64,000 nt of DNA from Roseiarcus sp036513315. Lineage in GTDB: Bacteria > Pseudomonadota > Alphaproteobacteria > Rhizobiales > Beijerinckiaceae. Shown piece after piece: positions 26,221 to 35,104 of this stretch (position 1 is the first letter of the stretch; every line of letters begins with the position of its first letter). Under the pieces are notes generated by a model, which saw nothing but the letters and a program-made list of their open reading frames with translations, was not told where the DNA came from and made no database searches. The position numbers and the translations under genes are program-made. Location: the NCBI GenBank assembly GCA_036513315.1, contig DATBZF010000031.1, forward strand, positions 1 through 64,000. The letters are read 5' to 3'.

Positions 26221-26256
26221 TTGCCACTTGGCATGATATGCGATATTTTATGCCAA
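26221..26256 (+). promoter_or_regulatory. Putative autoregulated promoter/operator of the Xre-RES pair
   Basis: A -35-like TTGCCA (26221-26226) and a -10-like TATTTT (26244-26249) are spaced by 17 bp. An inverted repeat TTGGCAT (26228-26234) ... ATGCCAA (26250-26256) with a 15-bp centre spans the promoter core. The AGGAGA ribosome-binding site (26259-26264) follows directly. The arrangement suits repression by the antitoxin or the toxin-antitoxin complex. Confidence 0.6.
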
Positions 26257-26270
26257 ATAGGAGAATCGCG

Positions 26271-26684
26271 ATGGCTGCATTGCTTCCGATCAATACCGCG
26301 CCACCGAACTTCACCCCCGCGCCTATCACAGATGAAGAAGCGCGCGCCATGTTCAGGGCGGCCGTCAATCTCTTTCGGCTATGGTCGGTCACGGACGAAG
26401 AGGCTGCTATTTTGTTGGACTTGCCGGTCCGTTCCTATCGGCGCTGGAAAGCCGGCGATATTGGCCGCATCAATCGTGACGGCAAAGCGCGACTATCGAA
26501 TCTCATGGGCATCCATAAGGCTCTGAGAATCGTTTTCCGCGAACCTCAGCGGGGCTATGCTTGGATTCAAGCGCCGAACTCCGCTTTCGGAGGCGACACG
26601 GCCCTGAAGGTGATGCTCGGCGGAGAGTTAACCGACCTCATGCGGGTGCGTCGATATCTCGATAGCGAGCGGGGTGGTTGGTGA
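26271..26684 (+). CDS. Xre-MbcA-ParS type antitoxin (DUF2384)
   Basis: 137 residues from ATG 26271, which has AGGAGA 6 nt upstream; earlier in-frame ATGs lie inside the operator. The Xre-like N-terminal half holds a helix-turn-helix (WSVTDEEAAILLDLPVRSYRRWKAGDI), and the MbcA/ParS/Xre toxin-binding domain follows with MGIHKALRIVF and the diagnostic WIQAPNSAFGGDTALKVML. It neutralises the RES-domain toxin encoded next and probably represses its own operon. Overlaps the toxin gene by 4 bp. Confidence 0.92.
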   Translation: MAALLPINTAPPNFTPAPITDEEARAMFRAAVNLFRLWSVTDEEAAILLDLPVRSYRRWKAGDIGRINRDGKARLSNLMGIHKALRIVFREPQRGYAWIQAPNSAFGGDTALKVMLGGELTDLMRVRRYLDSERGGW

Positions 26685-27394
26685 TCGATATCGCCGCGAT
26701 CCCGATCGCTGAGGTCAAATGGGGTCACGCGGTCCGAATTATCCGCACCATCTTTCCGCCGATCGACCTGTTCGAGGATGTTGCAGACCCAGCCGATTGG
26801 CCGCTCTTGATCTCCGCCGAGCAGAAGACCAATCCGCGGCTGATGGAGACGATCGGCAATCTTGATTTGGTGCCGACGGCCAGACGAGTGGCCGGCCCCG
26901 GGGCTACTTACTTGATGGCGCCGTTTACCCATGTGAGCGCCAATCGACCCAGCCGATTCAGCGACGGTTCATTCGGCGTGCTTTACGCGGGCAGCTCTTT
27001 CGAAGTTGCCTTGTTCGAGACGGTCCATCACCACAACCGCTTTATGGCGCTCACCCACGAGCCGGCTGGATGGAGCTCGCAATTTCGAGAAATCATGCTC
27101 GACATCGACGCCAAACTGCATGACCTCCGAGGCCGCGACCCGGCCCATCGCGCGGCGCTCGACCCTGACGACTATGCGGAAGCCCAAAACCTCGGCGCGC
27201 AGCTGCGGGCTGGAGGCTCCGATGGTCTCGTCTATCCGAGCCTTCGATACGAAGGCGGCGAATGCGTCGGACTTCTATATCCCGACTGCGCCGCTATTCC
27301 CGTCCAGGGTCGCCACCTCGACTATCATTGGGATGGCGCGCGGGTGGATTTGTGCCGCGATTTGGGTAGCGGCCAAGTCTATAGGATTGTTTAA
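26681..27394 (+). CDS. RES-domain toxin (NAD+-consuming)
   Basis: 237 residues from the GTG at 26681 in the GTGA overlap with the antitoxin stop. The RES domain shows RPSRFSDGSFGVLYAGSSFEVALFE (the conserved Arg and Glu) and GSDGLVYPSLRYEGG (the conserved Ser). Characterised RES toxins (MbcT, Res) degrade or phosphorolyse NAD+ and arrest growth. The first 70 residues are an N-terminal extension with IRTIFPPIDLFEDVADPADW and LLISAEQKTNPRLME. Toxin and antitoxin form a complete type II pair. Confidence 0.92.
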   Translation: MIDIAAIPIAEVKWGHAVRIIRTIFPPIDLFEDVADPADWPLLISAEQKTNPRLMETIGNLDLVPTARRVAGPGATYLMAPFTHVSANRPSRFSDGSFGVLYAGSSFEVALFETVHHHNRFMALTHEPAGWSSQFREIMLDIDAKLHDLRGRDPAHRAALDPDDYAEAQNLGAQLRAGGSDGLVYPSLRYEGGECVGLLYPDCAAIPVQGRHLDYHWDGARVDLCRDLGSGQVYRIV

Positions 27395-27694
27395 CCGGTT
27401 ACCTCGACCTGGGACTGCTCCGGAAATATTTCGCCATGGAATTCGCTCAGCGACTCATGCAAGGCGAAGACGGACTATTCGACCAAAATCGACCGCGTGC
27501 TGCGTCTCCATATCGCGGAGGCTGAGAAACGGCGTGCGTGGAACGTCGTTGCGAGAGGACGGTTCTTCCTTCAAACGACTCCGCCGGCGCTTGACAAACC
27601 GCGCGCGCCACAGGATCATTTGTATACAAATGAGTTCAGCTCAAAGAACCAGCGCGGCCAGCCAGAATTTTGCTTAAAACTCGGGAGCGGCATC
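27395..27694. other. Intergenic stretch before the liv operon
   Basis: 300 bp with the TTGACA box and 18-bp palindrome described separately. The first 150 bp are open in one frame (STKIDRVLRLHIAEAEKRR) without a start or recognised family, possibly a gene remnant. Confidence 0.4.
27616..27633. promoter_or_regulatory. Perfect 18-bp palindrome, probable operator of the liv operon
   Basis: TCATTTGTATACAAATGA reads identically on both strands. The core TTGTATACAA fits the T-x-GT-xx-AC-x-A pattern of GntR/FadR-family sites. It ends 61 bp before the substrate-binding protein start; a TTGACA -35-like box lies at 27591-27596, so the palindrome would cover the -10 area. No regulator gene is adjacent. 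Confidence 0.7.
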
Positions 27695-28903
27695 ATGAGG
27701 GTTTCGTCGACGATAGTTTCGGGGCTGATCGTCATTGCGGGCCTCATGGGCGCCAGCGCGCCGGGCGCCGCGCAGGAGACGATCAAGATCGGCGAGATCA
27801 ATTCCTATTCGGCGCTGCCCGGCTTCACCGAGCCCTATCGCAAAGGTTGGCAGCTTGCGCTCGAGGAGATCAACGCCGCCGGCGGCGTCGGCGGCAAGAA
27901 ACTCGAAGTGATTTCCAAGGACGATGGCGGCAAGCCGGCCGATGCGGTGACGGCGGCCAATGAACTTGTCTCCAAGGACGGCGTCGCGATGCTGGCGGGG
28001 ACGTTCTTTTCCAATATCGGCCTCGCCGTCTCCGATTTCGCCAAGCAGAAGAAAATCCTGTTCCTCGCCGCCGAACCGCTGACCGATGCGGTCACCTGGT
28101 CGCAGGGCAATCGCTATACGTTCCGCCTGCGCCCGGCCAATTACGAACAGGCGGCGATGCTCGCTGAGCAGGCGGCGAAACTGCCGGCCAAGAAATGGGC
28201 GACGATCGCGCCCAACTACGAATATGGCCAGTCCGCCGTCGCCGTGTTCAAGAAATTGCTGTCGCAGAAGCGGCCCGACATCCAATGGGTCGGCGAGCAA
28301 TGGCCGCCGCAGGGCAAGATCGACGCCGGAGCGGTGGTCGAGGCGATCGCCAAGACCGAACCCGAGGCGATCCTCAACGTCACTTTCGGTCCCGACCTCG
28401 TGAAACTGGTGCGCGAGGGCAATACGCGCGGCCTGTTCAAGGACCGTTCGGTGGTTAGCTTCCTCACCGGCGAGCCGGAATATCTCGATCCCTTGAAGGA
28501 CGAAACGCCGGAAGGCTGGATCGTCACCGGCTATCCCTGGAACGCCGTCGCAATCCCAGACCACGCGGCTTTCCTCAAGGCCTACCAGGCCAAATACAAC
28601 GATTATCCGCGCCTCGGCTCGGTGGTCGGCTATTCCACCTTGAAAGCGGCCGCCGCGATCCTCGCCAAGGCGCGTTCGACCGATAGCGAGAAACTGGTCG
28701 ACGCCGCCGAAGGCATTTCGGTAGATACGCCATTCGGCCCGGTAACCTTCCGCAAATCCGACCATCAGTCGACGCTCGGCGCCTTTGTCGGCAAGACCGC
28801 GCTGAAAGACGGCAAGGGCGTGATGGTCGATTTCACCTATCACGACGGCGGCCAATATCTTCCCTCCGATGACGAAGTGAAGGCGCTGCGCCCGCAGAAC
28901 TGA
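27695..28903 (+). CDS. ABC transporter substrate-binding protein, branched-chain amino acid type
   Basis: 402 residues from ATG 27695 (GGGAG just upstream). Signal peptide VSGLIVIAGLMGASAPGAA, cleaved before QETIKIGEINSYSAL. Type I periplasmic binding fold of the LivJ/Peripla_BP_6 family: GWQLALEEINAAGGVGGKKLEVISKDDGGKPADAV (in segments), GTFFSNIGLAVSDFA, and GYSTLKAAAAILAKA. Binds the ligand for the importer encoded by the next three genes. Ligand not predictable; related systems take amino acids, amides, urea or aromatic acids. First gene of a four-gene operon. Confidence 0.92.
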   Translation: MRVSSTIVSGLIVIAGLMGASAPGAAQETIKIGEINSYSALPGFTEPYRKGWQLALEEINAAGGVGGKKLEVISKDDGGKPADAVTAANELVSKDGVAMLAGTFFSNIGLAVSDFAKQKKILFLAAEPLTDAVTWSQGNRYTFRLRPANYEQAAMLAEQAAKLPAKKWATIAPNYEYGQSAVAVFKKLLSQKRPDIQWVGEQWPPQGKIDAGAVVEAIAKTEPEAILNVTFGPDLVKLVREGNTRGLFKDRSVVSFLTGEPEYLDPLKDETPEGWIVTGYPWNAVAIPDHAAFLKAYQAKYNDYPRLGSVVGYSTLKAAAAILAKARSTDSEKLVDAAEGISVDTPFGPVTFRKSDHQSTLGAFVGKTALKDGKGVMVDFTYHDGGQYLPSDDEVKALRPQN

Positions 28904-28960
28904 TCGCGCCAGGGGAGGCCCCCGCCTCCCCGCCCGGCCTCTCCGGCGACAGGGTCGAAC

Positions 28961-30820
28961 GTGAATTTCTACTTCGATCAATTCGTCACCGGACTGGCGA
29001 GCGCCTGCTCGCTGTTCCTGGTCGCCTCCGGCCTTTCGATCATTTTCGGCGTGACGCGCATCGTCAATTTCGCGCACGGCGCCTTCTATATGCTGGGCGC
29101 CTATGTCGGCTTCACGCTCACTGAGCAATTCTCCGGCGCCTTCGGCTTCTGGGGCGGCGTTCTCGCCGCGGCGATCTTTGTCGCTGGCGTCGGAACGCTG
29201 GTCGAAATCATCCTACTCAGGCGCATCTATGATGCGCCCGAATTGTTCCAATTGCTCGCGACTTTCGGCGTGACGCTGATCGTCGAGGACCTCGCGCTGA
29301 TCATCTGGGGTCCGAACGATCTCCTCGGCCCACGCGCGCCGGGCTTTAAAGGCGCCGTCGATCTCTTCGGCCGGCCTTTTCCGTCTTACGACCTGCTGCT
29401 GATCGCGCTCGGGCCGCTGGTGCTTGGGCTGCTGTGGCTGTTGTTCCGCCGCACGACCTGGGGCGTTCTGGTGCGCGCAGCGACGCAGGATCGCGAAATG
29501 GTCGCCGCTCTCGGCGTCAACCAGAAATGGCTATTCACCAGCGTCTTCGCCCTCGGCGTCTTTCTCGCCGCGCTCGGCGGCGCGCTCGAACTGCCGCGCC
29601 AGGCGGCCAATCATACGATGGATTTGCAGGTCATCACCGAAGTTCTGGTGGTGGTCGTCATCGGCGGCCTCGGCAATGTGCTCGGCACATTTCTCGCCGC
29701 GATCATCGTCTCCGAACTCAACGCCTTCGGCATCCTCATCTTTCCTAAAATATCGATCGTCCTCGTCTTCGCGGTGATGGCGCTGGTGCTGATCGCGCGG
29801 CCCTTCGGCCTGCTCGGCCGCGCCGAGGCGGCGGCGCGGGCCGCGGGTGGGGCGGCGATCCTGCGCTGGCGTCCGATCGGCGCGCGGGGCCGGCTGGCCG
29901 TCGCCCTGGCGCTCGTCGCCGCGGCGCTGCTGCCGCTCGCCGCCGGCGATTATCTTCTCGGCGTCGCCGCTGAAGTGCTGATCTTCGTCCTCTATGCCGC
30001 GAGCCTGCATTTCCTGATCGGCGCCGGCGGCCTCGTCTCCTTCGGCCACGCCGCCTATTTCGGCCTTGGCTCCTACGGCGCGGCGCTCGCGCTCAAGCAA
30101 TTCGGGCTCGGCATGGAGGCCGGGCTCGTCGCCGGGCCTCTGCTCGGCCTTGCCGGCGCCATTCTGTTCGGCTGGTTCTGCGTGCGCCTCTCCGGCGTCT
30201 ATTTCGCGATGCTGACGCTCGCTTTCGCCCAGATCGCCTGGTCGGTCGCCTATCAATGGAGCGAAGTCACCGGCGGCGACAACGGCCTTATCGGCGTCTG
30301 GCCGAGCGCCTGGGCCGCCGCGCCCGCGCATTTCTACTGGCTGACCCTGGCGCTCGTCGGGGCCGGCGTCGCGGTTCTGCGCATGATCCTGTTCTCGCCG
30401 TTCGGTTATGCGCTGCGGGCGCTGCGCGACTCGCCGCTGCGCGCCGAGGCGATCGGCCTTGCCCGGCGGCGCATCCAGTGGATCAGCTTCGCCATCGCCG
30501 GCGGCTTCGCCGCGCTCGCCGGCGCGCTCTATGCCTTCCTGAAGGGCAGCGTCTTCCCTGACAATCTCGGCATCCCCCTGTCGATCGATGGCCTGGTGAT
30601 GGTGCTGCTCGGCGGCGTCGACACAGTTTCGGGCGGCATCGTCGGCGCCGCGCTCTACCGATCCTTCTCGATCTGGATCATCAGCCATACCGATTATTCC
30701 AAACTCGCGCTCGGCCTGCTGATCGTCGTGCTGGTCGTGCTTTTCCCCAAGGGAATTGTCGGGGCTCTCGCATCCTGGCGCGGCGCGCGCGTCGCCTCGA
30801 CCGGCGGAGAGCGCGCATGA
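28961..30820 (+). CDS. Fused LivH-LivM permease of the ABC importer
   Basis: 619 residues, GTG start, 57 bp after the binding protein. It joins two permeases normally encoded apart. Residues 1-290 are LivH-like (SACSLFLVASGLSIIFGVTRIVNFAHGAFYMLGAYVG in parts, RAATQDREMVAALGVN as coupling loop). Residues 310-600 are LivM-like (LHFLIGAGGLVSFGHAAYFGLGSYGAALAL in parts, and RALRDSPLRAEAIGLARRRIQWISFAIAGG). About 16-18 membrane helices. Overlaps livG by 4 bp. Confidence 0.94.
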   Translation: MNFYFDQFVTGLASACSLFLVASGLSIIFGVTRIVNFAHGAFYMLGAYVGFTLTEQFSGAFGFWGGVLAAAIFVAGVGTLVEIILLRRIYDAPELFQLLATFGVTLIVEDLALIIWGPNDLLGPRAPGFKGAVDLFGRPFPSYDLLLIALGPLVLGLLWLLFRRTTWGVLVRAATQDREMVAALGVNQKWLFTSVFALGVFLAALGGALELPRQAANHTMDLQVITEVLVVVVIGGLGNVLGTFLAAIIVSELNAFGILIFPKISIVLVFAVMALVLIARPFGLLGRAEAAARAAGGAAILRWRPIGARGRLAVALALVAAALLPLAAGDYLLGVAAEVLIFVLYAASLHFLIGAGGLVSFGHAAYFGLGSYGAALALKQFGLGMEAGLVAGPLLGLAGAILFGWFCVRLSGVYFAMLTLAFAQIAWSVAYQWSEVTGGDNGLIGVWPSAWAAAPAHFYWLTLALVGAGVAVLRMILFSPFGYALRALRDSPLRAEAIGLARRRIQWISFAIAGGFAALAGALYAFLKGSVFPDNLGIPLSIDGLVMVLLGGVDTVSGGIVGAALYRSFSIWIISHTDYSKLALGLLIVVLVVLFPKGIVGALASWRGARVASTGGERA

Positions 30821-31578
30821 GCATTCTGAGCGTCGAGCGCCTGGCCAAGAATTATTCGGGATTCCAGGCGGTCCAGGACGTCAGCTTCACGTTGCAGGCT
30901 GGCGAGATGCTCGCGCTGATCGGGCCGAACGGCGCCGGCAAGAGCACCTGTTTCAACATGATCAACGGCCAGCTCGCGCCGACAAACGGGCGCATCAGCA
31001 TTTTCGGCCGCGACACACGGGGCATGAATCCAGGCGAGGTTGGACAGCTCGGCGTCGGCCGCACATTTCAGATTACCGCGACCTTCGCCTCGATGACGGT
31101 GCTCGAAAATGTCCAGATGGCGCTGCTCGCTCACCACCGCCGCCAATGGCTGCTCAATCGCTGGGCGGCGCGCTATTACCCTCAGGAGGCGATGGCCCTG
31201 CTGGCGCTGGTCGGCATGGCCGATCAGGCGGAGCGCGCTTGCGGCGAACTCGCCTATGGCGATCTCAAACGGCTCGAACTCGCCATCGCGCTGGCCAACG
31301 AGCCCAGGCTGTTGCTGATGGACGAGCCCGCCGCCGGCATGGCGCCCAAGGAACGCGGCGCGCTGATGGCTCTGACTGCGCGGATCGCGCGCGAACGCAC
31401 GATCGGCGTCCTGTTCACCGAACATGACATGGACGTGGTGTTCGAACACGCCAATCGTATTCTCGTGCTCAATCGGGGCGTGCTGATCGCCGAGGGGGCG
31501 CCGGCTGCGGTGCGCGCCAACAGGCAAGTGCAGGCGGTCTACCTTGGCGCCGGCGCCCTCCATGAGGCCCCGCGATGA
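30817..31578 (+). CDS. ABC transporter ATP-binding protein, LivG type
   Basis: 253 residues. Walker A GPNGAGKSTCFN, Q-loop area GRTFQITATFASMTVLENV, signature-like AYGDLKRLELAIAL, Walker B LLLMDEPAAGM and switch His in FTEHDMDVVF. The Gly-Pro insertion GMNPGEVGQLGVGRTFQ and the C-terminal VYLGAG are LivG features. Energises import with the LivF-like partner. Start ATG overlaps the permease stop; stop overlaps the livF start by 4 bp. Confidence 0.95.
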   Translation: MSILSVERLAKNYSGFQAVQDVSFTLQAGEMLALIGPNGAGKSTCFNMINGQLAPTNGRISIFGRDTRGMNPGEVGQLGVGRTFQITATFASMTVLENVQMALLAHHRRQWLLNRWAARYYPQEAMALLALVGMADQAERACGELAYGDLKRLELAIALANEPRLLLMDEPAAGMAPKERGALMALTARIARERTIGVLFTEHDMDVVFEHANRILVLNRGVLIAEGAPAAVRANRQVQAVYLGAGALHEAPR

Positions 31579-32294
31579 GCGGCGCGGGCGCCAGACTTCG
31601 CGTTAGCGGCCTCAACGCGGCCTATGGCCAGGCGCATATTCTCACCGATGTCGCGCTGGAAGTCGGCGCGGGCGAAGTGGCGGCGCTGCTCGGTCGCAAT
31701 GGCGCGGGCAAGTCGACGACCTTTCGCGCCATCCTCGGCCTGATCGCCAATCGCAGCGGCCAGGTGCTCTTCGACGGCGAGGATGTCTCTGATCTGCCGA
31801 CCTATGACATCGTGCGGCGCGGCCTCGGCTATGTCCCGGAGGACCGGCGCATCTTCGCCGACCTCACCGTCGAGGAAAATCTGCTGGTCGGCCGCCAGCC
31901 GCCGCGCACCGGCGCGCCGACCTGGACGCGCGAGCGCCTGTTCGAGATTTTCCCGAACCTTAGCCAACTGCGCCACCGTCCTGGCGGGCGCATGTCGGGC
32001 GGCGAGCAGCAGATGCTGACGATTGCGCGAACCCTGATGGGCAATCCCGCGCTGGTGTTGCTCGACGAGCCGTCGGAGGGATTGGCGCCGCGGATCGTCG
32101 AACAGATGATCGAGGCGATCCGCGACATGAAGCGCCAAGGCCTGAGCCTGCTGGTGAGCGAGCAGAACCTTCATTTCGCGCGTCTCGTCGCCGACCGCGC
32201 CTATGTCATTGAAAAGGGCCGCATCCGCTTCGCCGGGACGATGGCCGAGTTCGACTCGCGGCCCGACATTCGCGACGCCTATCTCGCGCTGTGA
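31575..32294 (+). CDS. ABC transporter ATP-binding protein, LivF type
   Basis: 239 residues. Walker A GRNGAGKSTTFR, LivF-specific YVPEDRRIFADLTVEENLLVG, signature MSGGEQQMLTIARTL, Walker B LVLLDEPSEGLAP and switch SEQNLHFA. Last gene of the operon (substrate-binding protein, fused permease, livG, livF), all junctions after the permease being 4-bp overlaps. No regulator follows. Confidence 0.95.
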   Translation: MSGAGARLRVSGLNAAYGQAHILTDVALEVGAGEVAALLGRNGAGKSTTFRAILGLIANRSGQVLFDGEDVSDLPTYDIVRRGLGYVPEDRRIFADLTVEENLLVGRQPPRTGAPTWTRERLFEIFPNLSQLRHRPGGRMSGGEQQMLTIARTLMGNPALVLLDEPSEGLAPRIVEQMIEAIRDMKRQGLSLLVSEQNLHFARLVADRAYVIEKGRIRFAGTMAEFDSRPDIRDAYLAL

Positions 32295-33012
32295 AGCGGT
32301 TGCGCCTGATTGGACAATCGCACGCATCAATCGACCTCCGTGGCCTGAAAGCAATCCGTCGCCTGATACAGGTTTATGAGGAGGCGCGGTCCTGGAACTC
32401 GCGATGTGAAGATCATACTATCGCCAGATGGCGATTTTCCTTTGACAGGCAGGCTCGGATTTCCCTACGCCTCAGCGATCATCGTCAACACGGCGGTCAC
32501 CTCGGCTGGGCGCCTTCGGCGCTCAAGCGCTTCGCGCATCGAAGGTCAATTCCAGCGCAGCTTCGGCATCTGACGATCGCCATCGCGTTGATCAATTCAG
32601 GAAGTCTGGACTTGCCGCTGTCAGCGACCTGACAGAAAGCTGTCCGTAACCTGCGGAATCTTTACACACAAGAAACCGCTTTTTCGGCGCGCCGGGTTTC
32701 ACCAATCGGCCGGCCTGATCAACGTACCCTCAACGTCCGATAATTTCGATTTTCAATGTGGGCGACGCCCCTTTGCGTCTCAGCAATTATTCTCTTCCTT
32801 TGCGAACCTCACAAAGTCGACGATCGACGTCGATGTACTTTCGCTTCCGCTTGGCGTAACAGGAAGTGCGGGCCGCGCGAGGCGATGCGTCAACCGGCTG
32901 TCACATTGGCAGTTGTAATTCGCTGGGAATGCGGACAGGTTGATGTCGCTGCTCCCCGTCTCTTGGCGGGATCAAGCGTCGAACCCTTGACTTCACGAGG
33001 TCTGCCTTGGCG
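32295..33012. other. 718-bp stretch without a recognisable gene
   Basis: No recognisable protein in any frame; a 113-codon frame at 32291-32632 overlaps the livF stop and looks random. The last 300 bp (GC lower) should contain the kup promoter. Confidence 0.45.
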
Positions 33013-34890
33013 ATGACGGAAACACGGGTGCGCGACATCCACAAAAGCTCCCTGCCGACGCTTGGGCTGGCGGCGCTCGGCATCGTCTTCGGCGATATCG
33101 GCACCAGCCCGCTCTACACATTCAAGACCGTGCTCGATCTGACCGACGCCCATCCCGACTCTGCGGCGATCCTCGGCTCGCTGTCGCTCATCTTCTGGAC
33201 CCTCATCATCATCACCAGCGTCAAATATGTCGGCTTCGCGATGCGCGTCGACAATGACGGCGAAGGGGGCATTCTGGCCTTGATGTCGCTGCTCGGCGTC
33301 AAGAAGCAGCATCGTCCGACCATTGTCGCGATCGGTCTGTTCGGCGCCGCGCTGATCTATGGCGATGGCGCCATCACGCCGGCCATATCGGTGCTCTCGG
33401 CGCTGGAAGGGTTCGAACAGGCCGCGCCCGGCCTCACGCCTTATGTGTTGCCGGCGGCCGTTGTCATTCTCGTCGCGCTCTTCGCCATACAGCCGCAGGG
33501 CACGGCGCGCATCGGGCGCGCCTTTGGCCCGATCATGCTCGCCTGGTTCGTCGTCATGGCCGTGCTGGGCGTTTACGGCATCGCGCAGCATCCGACCATC
33601 ATCGCGGCGGTCAACCCGCTTTATGGCCTGCGCTTTCTGTTCTCCGGCGGCCTGACAAGCTTCCTGGTCCTCGGCGGCGTCTTTCTTTGCGTCACCGGCG
33701 CGGAGGCGCTCTATGCCGATATGGGGCATTTCGGGCCGATACCGATCAGGCTCGCCTGGAATTTCGTCGTCCTGCCGAGCTTGCTGTTGAACTATGCCGG
33801 GCAGGCCGCGCTCGTCCTGGAAGGCGCGCCGACCGACGGCAATATTTTTTATCGCCTGTGTCCCGCTCCCTTGCTCCTGCCGCTGATCGTGCTGGCGACA
33901 ATCGCCACCATCATCGCCAGCCAGTCGATCATCACCGGCGCCTTCTCAATGACGCGGCAGGCGATCCAACTGGGCTGGATGCCGCGTCTGGCGATCAAGC
34001 AGACCTCATCGGAGGGCTACGGCCAGATCTATGTCGGCGTCGTCAACTGGCTGTTGATGATCGTGACGCTTGGCCTGACGCTCGGCTTTGGCAAATCGGA
34101 CAATCTGGCGGCCGCCTACGGCATCGCGGTGTCGCTGACCATGCTGATGACGTCGGTGCTGCTGTTTATCGCGATGCGTGAGATATGGAACTGGAGCTTG
34201 GCTGCGGCCGGTCTCGTCGCGGGCGGCTTTTTCGTCACCGACGCCGCCTTTTTCGCCGCCAATTGCGCCAAGGTTCTCGATGGCGGCTATGTGCCGCTGC
34301 TACTGGCGGCCGCAGTCTATGGCGTGATGTGGATATGGCATCGGGGCGCGGTGGCGGTTCACGAACGCATGATGGAGACCTTCACGCCGATCGAGCCGTT
34401 CCTCGCCAAAGTGCAATCGGGCGCGATTCCGCGCGTTCCCGGCGCCGCCGTCTTCTTCACGCGCACGGTGCAGGGCGCCCCGCCGGTCATGATGTGGCAT
34501 GTCAAGCACAATCGTGCGTTGCACGAATTCGTCCTCGTGCTGAGGCTGGTGGTTGTCTCGACGCCGCGCGTCGCCAGCGCGGACCGTCTGGTGCTGACGC
34601 GCACCGAGCCGAATTTCTGGCGCGCCGAGGCGCGCTACGGCTTCATGGAGACGCCGGACGTTCCCCGGCTTCTGCACGAAACAAGAGCGATGGGCTGCAA
34701 TATCGATCTCGACGACGTCACCTATTATGTCGGCCACGAGACCATCATTTCGCGCGAGGACAAGCTCGGCCTGCCGCATTGGCAGGAGGCGGTGTTCGCG
34801 GTGATGGAGCGCAACGCCTCGCGCATCAGCGACTTCCTCAAACTGCCGAGCGATCAGCTTGTCGAAGTCGGCCGGCAGATTGCGATTTGA
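33013..34890 (+). CDS. kup: Potassium uptake protein Kup
   Basis: 625 residues, ATG at 33013. KUP/HAK/KT family signature ALGIVFGDIGTSPLYTFKT at the N-terminus, then YGDGAITPAISVLSALEG and GADGAEAL-like (TGAEALYADMGHFG) segments. About 12 membrane helices to residue 430 and a C-terminal cytoplasmic domain (HERMMETFTPIEPFLAK ... YGFMETPDVPRLL ... YYVGHETI). Proton-coupled K+ symport into the cell, useful at low external K+. Single gene followed by a REP-like repeat. Confidence 0.97.
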   Translation: MTETRVRDIHKSSLPTLGLAALGIVFGDIGTSPLYTFKTVLDLTDAHPDSAAILGSLSLIFWTLIIITSVKYVGFAMRVDNDGEGGILALMSLLGVKKQHRPTIVAIGLFGAALIYGDGAITPAISVLSALEGFEQAAPGLTPYVLPAAVVILVALFAIQPQGTARIGRAFGPIMLAWFVVMAVLGVYGIAQHPTIIAAVNPLYGLRFLFSGGLTSFLVLGGVFLCVTGAEALYADMGHFGPIPIRLAWNFVVLPSLLLNYAGQAALVLEGAPTDGNIFYRLCPAPLLLPLIVLATIATIIASQSIITGAFSMTRQAIQLGWMPRLAIKQTSSEGYGQIYVGVVNWLLMIVTLGLTLGFGKSDNLAAAYGIAVSLTMLMTSVLLFIAMREIWNWSLAAAGLVAGGFFVTDAAFFAANCAKVLDGGYVPLLLAAAVYGVMWIWHRGAVAVHERMMETFTPIEPFLAKVQSGAIPRVPGAAVFFTRTVQGAPPVMMWHVKHNRALHEFVLVLRLVVVSTPRVASADRLVLTRTEPNFWRAEARYGFMETPDVPRLLHETRAMGCNIDLDDVTYYVGHETIISREDKLGLPHWQEAVFAVMERNASRISDFLKLPSDQLVEVGRQIAI

Positions 34891-34920
34891 AGGGCGAGGA
34901 CGACGACGTGAGAGCCGCGA

Positions 34921-35085
34921 GTTCGTCATTGCGAGGGCGCGCAGCGACGAAGCAATCCAGACTGAGCTTTTGAAAGCCTTCGCCTGGATCGGTTCTCAAG
35001 GTCCACGCGATGCGATCCGTACCGGTCTTGACGCGGCTTAGTCTGGATCGCTTCGTCGCTCCGCTCCCTCGCGATGACGGCGAAC
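34921..35085. repeat. REP-like dispersed element with long inverted repeat arms
   Basis: The left arm (34921-34966) begins GTTCGTCATTGCGAGGGCGC and includes GACGAAGCAATCCAGACT. The right arm (35037-35085) contains its reverse complement AGTCTGGATCGCTTCGTC and ends CCTCGCGATGACGGCGAAC. Arms of about 46-49 bp pair with a few mismatches around a 70-bp centre. The GTCATTGCGAG/GAAGCAATCCAG motif is a widespread alphaproteobacterial intergenic repeat. It separates kup from the convergent dehydrogenase gene. Confidence 0.85.
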
Positions 35086-35104
35086 TGGGTCCGCCATCAC
35101 ACGC

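Noticed and set aside
27674..29128. 484-codon minus-strand frame
   Set aside because: Antisense to the binding protein and permease start; composition is typical for the reverse of GC-rich codons.
32291..32632. 113-codon plus-strand frame after livF
   Set aside because: Overlaps the livF stop, lacks a ribosome-binding site and has no protein-like pattern.
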